From Paenibacillus_E sp052115445 (GTDB taxonomy: Bacteria > Bacillota > Bacilli > Paenibacillales > NBRC-103111), in assembly GCF_052115445.1 (NCBI RefSeq), contig NZ_JBFRGR010000007.1, positions 124,001 to 188,000 on the forward strand: 64,000 bases of DNA, read 5' to 3'. The translations under genes were made by a program, and so were the position numbers. Each line of letters begins with the position of its first letter. The stretch's first letter is position 1. The notes under the pieces are model-generated. The model was not told the DNA's origin. It searched no databases and saw only the letters and a program-made list of their open reading frames with translations. This document shows positions 6,711 through 13,720 of the stretch, piece after piece.

Positions 6711-6902
6711 ATGATTAATTATGAAAAAGTATTTTGTGTCGAATGTAATGCCATGATGGACAAGTGCTATGCCAAAAAGATTTTTAAGACGGGCTACTAC
6801 CATACCACAATTCCATTGGCCCATTGTATGAAGTGCGAGACTATGCAACCTATTTACTTTCCGAGCTATGTAGAAGGAATGGCTGTTGCGAGTTGGATTT
6901 GA
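6711..6902 (+). CDS. Small four-cysteine (zinc-ribbon-like) protein
   Basis: A 63-aa protein with two knuckles, CVECNAMMDKC and CMKCETMQ, spaced about 20 residues apart, as in zinc ribbons. There is no signal peptide. The ATG follows GGGGTGGG-rich DNA (about 8 bp). Function unknown. It stands alone between a triple-operator promoter and a strong terminator, so it is a monocistronic, tightly regulated gene. Zn binding is inferred from the Cys pattern only. Confidence 0.7.
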   Translation: MINYEKVFCVECNAMMDKCYAKKIFKTGYYHTTIPLAHCMKCETMQPIYFPSYVEGMAVASWI

Positions 6903-6953
6903 TCGGATAAGGCGGGAGCAACATGAGAGACATGAAATGGACTTGTGATCACC

Positions 6954-6996
6954 AATAAGCCACATTCTCTTAGTTGCATAAGAGACGTGGCTTATT
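6954..6996 (+). terminator. Strong intrinsic terminator
   Basis: Long hairpin with arms AATAAGCCAC / GTGGCTTATT and inner arms TCTCTTA / TAAGAGA, followed by a T-rich run (ATTTGTTTTCTTTCTT). Confidence 0.85.
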
Positions 6997-7010
6997 ATTT
7001 GTTTTCTTTC

Positions 7011-7046
7011 TTGTAATTCTATAATCTCGATGATACAATACGTATC
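7011..7046 (+). promoter_or_regulatory. Promoter with GATAC-type operator 8 (LCP gene)
   Basis: TTGTAA (7011-7016), 17 bp, TACAAT (7034-7039). The operator GATACAATACGTATC (7032-7046), a perfect consensus match, covers the -10. Confidence 0.6.
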
Positions 7047-7077
7047 TGATAAATAGATAAGTTAAAGGAGTGACTAC

Positions 7078-7967
7078 ATGCGTCGTTGGGTAGTGTACAC
7101 TGCAGGCTGTCTTTTTGTTGGAATCATCGGGGGGGATTAGGTGTTTATAGGAAATATGAGCCCGTTCATCACTTTGAGCAAGTAGATGCTACCGATAAAA
7201 TCATTCAATGTGCTTCTTCTTGGGACAGACGCAAGAAGTGATGAGAATTCTAGATCGGATGTTGTTATCGTTATGCACATTATTCCCAGCACGTGTAAAA
7301 TCAATATGATCTCCATCCCCAGAGACAGTCGCGTCTACATAGAAGTGTGGGATACACCAAAATAAACCATGCTCATATCCTTGGTGAGATGCGGGGAGGT
7401 AACGAGGAGGGGACGAAAGAAGCTCTTCAAACCGTATCCAATTTTTTAGATGTACCGATCAATTATTACATGAAGACTAATTTTAAAGGGTTTGAAGATT
7501 TCATCGATACCATTGGCGGCGTGAATGTAGAGGTTAAAAACGATATTTATTTACTTCATTCTGGGGTGACACTACCTCAAGGCAAGCAGCATATTGATGG
7601 CAAATTGGCGCTGAGTCTGGCAAGAGAACGATACGCCTTTGCGAATGGAGATTTCGACAGGCAGAGCGAGCAAACACAGCTACTAAAAACGATTGCTACA
7701 GAAATTCTGAGACCAGAGCATATTGGTGAAATCGCAGGTTTGCTAACAAAGGTCAAGAAAGATATCGTGGATACGAATTTCCAAGATAGCGATATCATTA
7801 GCTTAGCCTGGCTATTCAAAGGAATGACTGCGGACGATTTTACAACCAAGCAAGTACCTGGCCAAAGTGGCTATGAGATGGATCCGTTAGTACAATCACG
7901 GCTATATTATTGGATTCCGGATATGGTGAAAGTGAAGGAAATCAGCGCTACGTTATTTAAAGATTAA
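7078..7967 (+). pseudogene. LytR-CpsA-Psr (LCP) family protein, frameshifted
   Basis: The frames together encode an LCP phosphotransferase, a membrane-anchored family attaching wall or capsular polymers to peptidoglycan. The start (MRRWVVYTAGCLFVGIIGG) is a membrane anchor. The frame breaks at a 7-G run (7129-7135; eight Gs would restore it), again near 7205-7210 before VLLLGTDARSDE, and near 7345 after SIPRDSRVYIE. From 7347 to 7967 the frame is clean, with GYTKINHAH, the DTIGGVNV strand, LSLARERY and DFDRQ. RBS AAAGGAGTG precedes the ATG. Three separate breaks argue for a decayed gene; sequence error at the G-run alone would not explain it. Confidence 0.8.
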
Positions 7968-8240
7968 GCTTTGCAGTCAAAAAAGAACTAACTTTCGCAC
8001 TTTAGATACGTTTCGTATCTGAATAATTGGAATTATTTTTTTTCAAAATGACATCGTACGAGAGCCGCTGATTCTATCAGACTTGGGTGCGCTTACAAGA
8101 TTTCTTGCCCAAATCAATACAGGATTCTAATCATATCCGAGGTTTTACGGGCATAACTTTGAAAACAGATGATGTAATTTTCACACGTGCTATACAAGTC
8201 TTTGAGGATCTATTGAACTTTCTTATTTTGTGAAATTCTC
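7968..8240. other. Intergenic with operator 9 and possible coding remnants
   Basis: Apart from the operator at 8005-8019, this contains short broken reading frames (for example one ending LTRFLAQINTGF at about 8110) that look like decayed coding sequence, but I cannot assign a family. Confidence 0.35.
8005..8019. promoter_or_regulatory. GATAC-type operator 9
   Basis: GATACGTTTCGTATC, a perfect palindromic match, just after the LCP stop. No intact gene follows for about 310 bp. Confidence 0.55.
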
Positions 8241-8269
8241 TTGACAAGATACGAGATGTATCATAAATT
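8241..8269 (+). promoter_or_regulatory. Promoter with GATAC-type operator 10
   Basis: A consensus -35 TTGACA (8241-8246), 17 bp, then TAAATT (8264-8269). The operator GATACGAGATGTATC (8248-8262) fills the spacer. Confidence 0.65.
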
Positions 8270-8329
8270 GAAAGCAGAATTAAAGCGAAATGTCATAAAA
8301 CATAACATGATCAGGAGTGGTGCTCTTTT

Positions 8330-8482
8330 ATGGAAAAAGATAAGCCAGTTACACTTGAGATTAAAGATGTTTTAAGACATTTAGGACTGGATTTGCAGCA
8401 GTTTCTGTTGTGGAAAGAAGACCAGTCGAAGAAAACCCTCCAAGTTCATCCAAACAATGCTCCCCTAACTCCCGAGCGATAA
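8330..8482 (+). CDS. Small hypothetical protein (50 aa)
   Basis: An ORF with RBS CAGGAGTGG 10 bp before the ATG, beginning MEKDKPVTLEIKDVLRHLGL. It is charged and probably helical at the start, without a signal peptide or Cys. It lies 60 bp downstream of a clear promoter with an operator in its spacer, which is the main reason to believe it. No family recognised. Confidence 0.55.
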   Translation: MEKDKPVTLEIKDVLRHLGLDLQQFLLWKEDQSKKTLQVHPNNAPLTPER

Positions 8483-8583
8483 GACACATCGCATCGCGTC
8501 CAAACAATCCCCTATATACTCATTAACGTACGCCACACTAATCGCACATGGAAGTCAGCACCTGTTGTAGTCAGGCTCGAGAT

Positions 8584-8598
8584 GATACATATCGTAAC
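8584..8598. promoter_or_regulatory. GATAC-type operator 11 (PilZ-like gene leader)
   Basis: GATACATATCGTAAC, identical to the site at 5518-5532, ending just before the RBS of the PilZ-like gene (AAGGAGGGG). Confidence 0.55.
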
Positions 8599-8615
8599 AT
8601 TAAGGAGGGGAATAG

Positions 8616-9056
8616 ATGACTACATCTTTTGCTGAAGGATCAGAAATGGTTTTGAAATATCCTTGTTATGGTTTGATGAATATTAAACAGATTGACGGGC
8701 GAATGCTGGATTCCAAGTACACGCCGTTCAAAGTGATCGACATTAGTCCTTCGCAAATGGGCTTTACTTCTTATTTAAGTCTACCCATCAATGAAAATGT
8801 GATTTGGTGTTTCCAATTTAAGTTGCATAACGAAGACATATCGATATGCGGCGTGCTTCGTGAAAGAAGCCAGTTTGAGAATGGCTATGTCTATGCCGTG
8901 GAGTGGTTGGAGGAAGAAACCTTGACAGGCGCCATCGTGCTGCAGACTCTCCGTTACTGGGAGCATCAATTTAAGAATGAATTTGAGAAGGCTGTTCGTG
9001 GCTATGTCAATGCCATGGAGATAGCCAATAAGACAACAATGGATGTTTCATGCTGA
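8616..9056 (+). CDS. PilZ-like domain protein
   Basis: A 146-aa cytoplasmic protein. The segment VIDISPSQMGFTSYLSLPIN matches the 'SP-x-G-M-x-F-x-S-x-L-x-LP' strand of PilZ-fold proteins, followed by further beta strands and a C-terminal helix (about 105-140). The usual c-di-GMP RxxxR motif is not evident and the D/N-x-S-x-x-G motif is stretched, so nucleotide binding is doubtful. ATG with RBS AAGGAGGGG. It immediately precedes the polysaccharide gene remnants, a position typical for PilZ proteins that steer exopolysaccharide production. Confidence 0.6.
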   Translation: MTTSFAEGSEMVLKYPCYGLMNIKQIDGRMLDSKYTPFKVIDISPSQMGFTSYLSLPINENVIWCFQFKLHNEDISICGVLRERSQFENGYVYAVEWLEEETLTGAIVLQTLRYWEHQFKNEFEKAVRGYVNAMEIANKTTMDVSC

Positions 9057-9066
9057 TTGATACAGG

Positions 9067-9107
9067 CCAAGAAGTTAGAGTCTCTAAGGGACTCCTTCTT
9101 GACTTGG
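9067..9107. terminator. Hairpin after the PilZ-like gene
   Basis: Imperfect inverted repeat, CCAAGAAG..AGAGTC paired with GGACTC.TTCTTGA..TTGG. There is no T-run, so it may be a structured leader or a weak terminator. A second, shorter inverted repeat (AGAGACC ... GGTCTCT) follows at about 9215-9250. Confidence 0.45.
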
Positions 9108-9278
9108 ATGTATGTTTGCAAATCGATCGCAATTAGCTCATTTGATCGCCTCAGATGCGCATAATTTGGCCAGTAGGAGGAGTCGTTTAGCAGACGAAAT
9201 GAAACGATCATAACAGAGACCTCTCTGTATAAACGGAGATTGTGGTCTCTACCATTACATTAACTATTGGAGGTCACA

Positions 9279-9389
9279 ATGGAAATTGAACTCAGACAAT
9301 ATTTGACCATTGTTCAAAAAAAGATAGGGTTGATTGCAAGCATTGTGCTCCTGTCAAGTATAGTTACTGGGCTTGTGACTACTATTTGA
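9279..9389 (+). pseudogene. Chain-length determinant (Wzz/CapA-like), N-terminal remnant
   Basis: RBS TTGGAGG and ATG open a frame beginning MEIELRQYLTIVQKKIGLIA, the start and first membrane segment of a polysaccharide co-polymerase. It runs 36 codons to a TGA exactly where MurJ-like sequence begins. The large periplasmic domain is missing, so this is the stump of a deleted gene. Confidence 0.75.
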
Positions 9390-9880
9390 TTGCTCCGCTG
9401 TATGTATTAGCTTCAGGCATTTCAGAGGGGGCCATTGCTGCACTGTCCTATGCCTTTAATTTACGGGGAATAGCGACCGGTATCTGTATTACCCCCGTAA
9501 TTACACTTACATTCCCTGAACTATCGCGGCTTTCGCATAACCAAGATTACGAGAAAGTTAGTACACTAACGCACAATAGTTTGTTTTCATTGTTCATTCT
9601 CTTAATGCCTCTAACCGTCATATTCATGTCCTTTAGTCATGTCATCGTTCAAACCCTTTTAGAAAGAGGAAGCTTCGATGCGCAAGCCACGGCAATGACC
9701 TCAGCTATTTTTTGGGCCTATTCCATAGGGATCATTGCTATTGGGTTTAGAGAGGTCACATTGAGAGCTTTCTATAGTTACGGAGATACGAAAACACCAA
9801 CCTATATTATGATTTCTGGCACATTGGTCAACATTGTTCTCAGTTTCATTTTAGTGAAAACGATGGGGATTATAGGGCTC
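9383..9880 (+). pseudogene. MurJ/MviN-type flippase, internal fragment
   Basis: About 165 codons match the middle of a MOP-superfamily lipid flippase: SEGAIAALSYAFNLRGIA, then FPELSRLS, LLERGSFDAQAT and RAFYSYGDTKTPT, with several hydrophobic helices. Both ends are cut: it is joined to the Wzz stump at the 5' side and to a pyruvyl transferase at the 3' side. It has no start or RBS of its own, so it is not expected to be functional. Confidence 0.8.
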
Positions 9881-9881
9881 G

Positions 9882-10272
9882 GGATAGAATCATCAGCAGA
9901 GAAGTGCTTGAAGGAATAGATGCCAGACATGCGGAGTTATTGGCGTTTGATTTCCACCCCCGGGAATTAAAGTATTTATATTCTAAAATGGATATGTTTG
10001 TTGGGACTAGGATGCACTCCAATATTTTTGCTCTCTCCAATCATATTCCTACTGTCGCCATCAATTATGAACATAAAACGAGAGGCATTATGGAAATGCT
10101 TGGTTTACACGACTATGTGGTAGATATCTCGGATATTGAACCCGAGTCCTTCATACAGATGATCCATCATTGTTGGCTGAATAGGCAGGAATTAAGGGCT
10201 AAACTTGCGAAAGAAATTCCTCTTGTTGTGGAAGAAGCCGAGTTGCCAGCCCAAATTCTTAAAGTGCTATAA
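9882..10272 (+). pseudogene. Polysaccharide pyruvyl transferase, C-terminal fragment
   Basis: From DRIISREVLEGIDARH onwards (frame different from the MurJ fragment) the sequence matches the C-terminal GT-B-like half of WcaK/CsaB pyruvyl transferases: KMDMFVGTRMHSNIFALSN and PTVAINYEHKTRGIMEMLG. The N-terminal half is absent and the fragment is fused directly to MurJ sequence. The natural stop is intact. Confidence 0.8.
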
Positions 10273-10312
10273 ATGAGCTTAACCAAATGGATAGTTAAAG
10301 GGGTGAGATGCC

Positions 10313-10867
10313 TTGATTACTTATCTCAGAGCTGACATTCATCGTTATGTAAAAGTAGGTAACCACGTTAGTTTATTATCGAAAATGAAAATGCTAATTC
10401 TTCATGAGCCCATGTGGTATCTCATCATCTATCGAGCAGGGAGTTATGTGAAAGATCATGTTAAGATTCCTGTTATTAAACAATTATTATATATCATCTT
10501 ATATATCCTTCATAAATTCTTTTCAGTACTGATGGGCATTCAAATTCCGCTCGGAACCAAAATTGGGAAAGGGGTCTATTTACCTCATTATGGTACGATC
10601 GTGGTTCATCAAGATGCCATAATCAGTGAGAATTGCAACATTGGACAAGGCGTTACGATCGGGATAGCCGGCAGGGGGGAAAGGAAGGGAGTGCCACAAA
10701 TAGGAAATAAGGTCTATATCGCACCTGGAGCCAAAATTATTGGGAAAATCGTGATTGGTAATAATGTGATGATTGGTGCTAATTCGGTCGTAACGAAAGA
10801 TGTACCAGATAACGCCGTTGTTGCAGGTGTTCCAGCCAAGATTATTAGTTTCAAAGGATGGGAATAG
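10313..10867 (+). CDS. Serine acetyltransferase-like hexapeptide acetyltransferase
   Basis: A complete 184-aa left-handed beta-helix acetyltransferase of the CysE/WcaB type. After a helical N-terminal region (about 1-80) come hexapeptide repeats with HYGTIVVHQDAIISENC, GQGVTIG and GNKVYIAPGAKIIGKIVIG, ending VVTKDVPDNAVVAGVPAK. Start TTG 10313 follows GGGGTGA. In this setting it most likely O-acetylates a sugar or exopolysaccharide intermediate rather than making O-acetylserine; that is inferred from the neighbours. It appears to be the last intact gene of the otherwise collapsed polysaccharide operon. Confidence 0.85.
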   Translation: MITYLRADIHRYVKVGNHVSLLSKMKMLILHEPMWYLIIYRAGSYVKDHVKIPVIKQLLYIILYILHKFFSVLMGIQIPLGTKIGKGVYLPHYGTIVVHQDAIISENCNIGQGVTIGIAGRGERKGVPQIGNKVYIAPGAKIIGKIVIGNNVMIGANSVVTKDVPDNAVVAGVPAKIISFKGWE

Positions 10868-10874
10868 ACTCGAA

Positions 10875-10909
10875 AAAACACGCCCTCTTGATGAGAGAAG
10901 GCGTGTTTT
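10875..10909. terminator. Bidirectional terminator
   Basis: Stem AAAACACGCC / GGCGTGTTTT between convergent genes, with T-rich flank. Confidence 0.85.
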
Positions 10910-10918
10910 CTTCATTTT

Positions 10919-11347
10919 CTAATTCAATAAGTGCTTGAACGCGCTGTAATCAATCTTTTGCTTTTCGAGAAAGCTCGTCAAGCTCCGATAGTCTCGTTTC
11001 GGCGTTGCAAGTATGTAACCTTCGATACAGTGTTCTCTTGTGACCTCATTTGCATTGGCCTCTAGGGCTACTTGTCCGATACGCGCGGCGATGGAATGCT
11101 TGGCAATATCACGGAACGCTGTCGGGACAGGGGATACTAACTGGTCGAGAAATGCTTTGGAATCTGCTGTCCATAGGTGTCGAGAAGTGTCCACATAATG
11201 ATTTTGCCAATCGAGTTTGGACTTGCCGTCCTCTTTGGGAAGGACCTTAATAAACTTGCGGAACATGAAGAACCCGCCGATAGACATGAAGGCAAGCAAC
11301 ACGCATACCCAGAAAATGATGAAATACATAAAGAAATCATTCGCCAT
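10919..11347 (-). CDS. DUF2621 membrane protein (YneK-like)
   Basis: A 142-aa protein with one N-terminal transmembrane helix (about 5-28, FFMYFIIFWVCVLLAFMSIG), then the conserved DUF2621 features: RKFIKVLPKEDGKSKLDW, SPVPTAFRDIAKHSIAARIG and GYILATPKRDYRSL. RBS GAGGTGA precedes the ATG. This matches the B. subtilis YneK family, found in spore formers, without a known function. It is divergent from nfo. Confidence 0.85.
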   Translation of the reverse strand: MANDFFMYFIIFWVCVLLAFMSIGGFFMFRKFIKVLPKEDGKSKLDWQNHYVDTSRHLWTADSKAFLDQLVSPVPTAFRDIAKHSIAARIGQVALEANANEVTREHCIEGYILATPKRDYRSLTSFLEKQKIDYSAFKHLLN

Positions 11348-11471
11348 TTATTTGTCACCTCACTAATTGTCTTCAATAAAGATAGTAAGAATTATACCTT
11401 ATTTCTAGATTTCTTGCGACAATACGAGTAAAATAGGAGGGTAGCAGCTACTAATAAAGGAGTTATGAATC

Positions 11472-12599
11472 ATGCCAAAAATTGGATCACACGTTTCGTT
11501 CTCAGATAAAGGCTTGTTAAATGCAGCAGAAGAAGCCGTTTCCTACGGATCATCCACCTTTATGATATACACAGGCGCACCGCAAAATACGCGCCGTAAA
11601 CCGATCGAAGAGCAGTATATTGAAGAAGGCAAAGCCGTGATGGACAAGCATGCGATGAATGAAATCGTTGTTCATGCGCCATACATTATCAACTTAGGAT
11701 CCTATAAAGATGATACCTTTGAACTTGCCGTGCGTTTCCTCCAAGAAGAAATCCGTCGGACCGATTACATCGGCGTTCGCAATATCGTGCTTCATCCAGG
11801 TGCTTATACGGACAAGGATGCCGACTATGGGATTGCCAGAATTGCTGATGGCTTGAATGAAGTGCTCGCTGGGGTCAAAGATACGAACGTTAACATTGCG
11901 CTGGAAACGATGGCTGGCAAAGGGACCGAAATCGGCCGCAGCTTTGAAGAAATCGCAGAAATCATGGAGCGCGTAGAGTTCAACAATAAGTTGACTGTCT
12001 GTATGGATACGTGCCATATTCACGATGCTGGGTATGATATTGTGAATGATTTGGACGGCGTGCTGCATCATTTTGATCGTACGATCGGTCTTGAGAAGCT
12101 CGGTGTCATACATTTGAATGACAGTAAGAATCCGCGCGGAGCGAGCAAGGATCGCCACGCACCACTTGGTTCAGGCTGGATTGGCTTTGAAGCGATGAAT
12201 AATATTGCTAACCATGAGAAGTTGCAGCATTTGCCGATGATTCTTGAGACGCCTTGGATTGGAAAAGAAGACAAAACACAGCGTCCGATGTATGAAGCGG
12301 AAATTGCCTTGCTTTCCGGCAACTTAAGCAGTCGTTTTGGCGGCGAGTTCCTGGACCAAGTGGAGCGAATTGACTTTTTGATGAACAAAAAAGATATTCA
12401 CTACCGCGACTTCGTTCTTAAAACATGGGAATTGCTCAAAAATGATGCGAAAGCGAAGAAAGCGGATGGACGCGAGCCGCTGGAACGTTTATATGATATG
12501 CTTCATGAGGAACGCCTTTTCGCTGATCTAAGCGAAGAACAAATCAATCAACGATTGATTGTCTGGCTTGCTGGAAATAGCATCTTGAAGAAGGCTTAA
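11472..12599 (+). CDS. nfo: Deoxyribonuclease IV (AP endonuclease) with C-terminal extension
   Basis: A cytoplasmic base-excision-repair enzyme cutting abasic sites. Residues 1-280 form the Zn-dependent TIM barrel: IGSHVSF at the start, VVHAPYIINLGS, NIVLHPGAYTD, ALETMAGKGTEIG, VCMDTCHIHDAGYD, HLNDSKNPRGASKDRHAPLG and ILETPW. The family is usually about 280-300 aa; here 375, with about 90 extra residues after SSRFGGEFLDQVERIDFL that are charged and helical. RBS AAAGGAG before the ATG. Confidence 0.95.
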   Translation: MPKIGSHVSFSDKGLLNAAEEAVSYGSSTFMIYTGAPQNTRRKPIEEQYIEEGKAVMDKHAMNEIVVHAPYIINLGSYKDDTFELAVRFLQEEIRRTDYIGVRNIVLHPGAYTDKDADYGIARIADGLNEVLAGVKDTNVNIALETMAGKGTEIGRSFEEIAEIMERVEFNNKLTVCMDTCHIHDAGYDIVNDLDGVLHHFDRTIGLEKLGVIHLNDSKNPRGASKDRHAPLGSGWIGFEAMNNIANHEKLQHLPMILETPWIGKEDKTQRPMYEAEIALLSGNLSSRFGGEFLDQVERIDFLMNKKDIHYRDFVLKTWELLKNDAKAKKADGREPLERLYDMLHEERLFADLSEEQINQRLIVWLAGNSILKKA

Positions 12600-12634
12600 G
12601 TTTCACATAGACAGAAATTGCTAGGGGGATACAG

Positions 12635-13534
12635 ATGGAAGCGGGAACCACGAACAGCTCAATTCGCCGGGAGAGCGAATTGATGAATAGAGCAAGAATG
12701 CTAATTTCTTGCCCGGATCAGCCGGGTATTGTAGCAGCCGTATCGCAATTTCTCTTTGAATATGGTGCGAATATTGTGCAATCGGATCAGTACACGATGG
12801 ATCCAGAGGGCGGCATGTTTTTCATCCGAATTGAATTCGATTTAATGGAATTGGCAAGTCGCGTAGAGACATTAAGAGCGGATTTCTCCACGCTTGCTGA
12901 GAAGTTCTCGATGGACTGGAGCCTTTCCCTAGCAAGTCAGAAGAAGCGGATTGCGATCTTCGTTTCGAAGGAAGACCATGCCTTGCTCGAACTATTATGG
13001 CATTGGCGTGCGGGAGATCTCAAAGCAGATATTGCGATGGTAATCTCTAACCACAATGATATGCGTTCTCTGGTTGAGCCTTTCGGGATTCCATTTCATC
13101 ACATTCCCGTTACCGCGGCAACCAAAGCAGAGGCGGAACAGCGCCAGCTTGAGGTTATTGGCGATAGCGTGGATGCAATTGTGCTTGCACGCTACATGCA
13201 GATCGTTTCACCATCGTTTATCCAAAATTACGCAAATCGCATCATCAATATTCACCACTCCTTCTTACCTGCTTTTGTAGGCGGTAAGCCTTACGCGCAA
13301 GCGCATAACCGCGGAGTCAAGATTATTGGTGCGACAGCGCATTATGTGACGGACGAGCTAGACGCCGGACCCATTATTGAGCAGGACGTTCAGCGTGTGA
13401 GCCACCGCGATAATGTCGATGATTTGAAAAGAATTGGTCGTCACATCGAACGAATCGTTCTTGCACGCGCAGTAGCGTGGCATGTGGAGGATCGGATTAT
13501 CGTTCACAATAATAAAACAGTTGTTTTTAACTAG
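12635..13534 (+). CDS. purU: Formyltetrahydrofolate deformylase
   Basis: Hydrolyses 10-formyl-THF to formate and THF, balancing one-carbon pools. 299 aa: an N-terminal ACT domain (about 18-95, ARMLISCPDQPGIVAAV) and a formyltransferase domain with the hallmark NIHHSFLPAFVGGKPYAQA and catalytic region GATAHYVTDELDAGPIIEQD. RBS AGGGGGATAC before ATG 12635; MNRARM at residue 17 is an alternative start. Followed by a terminator. Confidence 0.95.
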   Translation: MEAGTTNSSIRRESELMNRARMLISCPDQPGIVAAVSQFLFEYGANIVQSDQYTMDPEGGMFFIRIEFDLMELASRVETLRADFSTLAEKFSMDWSLSLASQKKRIAIFVSKEDHALLELLWHWRAGDLKADIAMVISNHNDMRSLVEPFGIPFHHIPVTAATKAEAEQRQLEVIGDSVDAIVLARYMQIVSPSFIQNYANRIINIHHSFLPAFVGGKPYAQAHNRGVKIIGATAHYVTDELDAGPIIEQDVQRVSHRDNVDDLKRIGRHIERIVLARAVAWHVEDRIIVHNNKTVVFN

Positions 13535-13542
13535 TGTAAGCA

Positions 13543-13568
13543 GGTTGTACCCAGTTATGGGTACAACC
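13543..13568 (+). terminator. Hairpin after purU
   Basis: Perfect 11-bp stem GGTTGTACCCA / TGGGTACAACC with a 4-nt loop, then TATTTATATATA. Confidence 0.75.
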
Positions 13569-13720
13569 TATTTATATATAGGTGGGAAGTATAACGTTTT
13601 AACNGGTTATTGTGGCAAAGCCTTAAAGCAAATGGTACAATAATGCAAGCGAGTAAAGTCACTTGTATGTACAAGTTAATTGGCTGATGAAAATACAGAA
13701 ATGATGGAGGTAAATATCGA

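Noticed and set aside
6902..6953. An 11-codon ORF (MRDMKWTCDHQ) after the four-Cys gene
   Set aside because: Too short to support, though an RBS-like GGCGGGAG is present.
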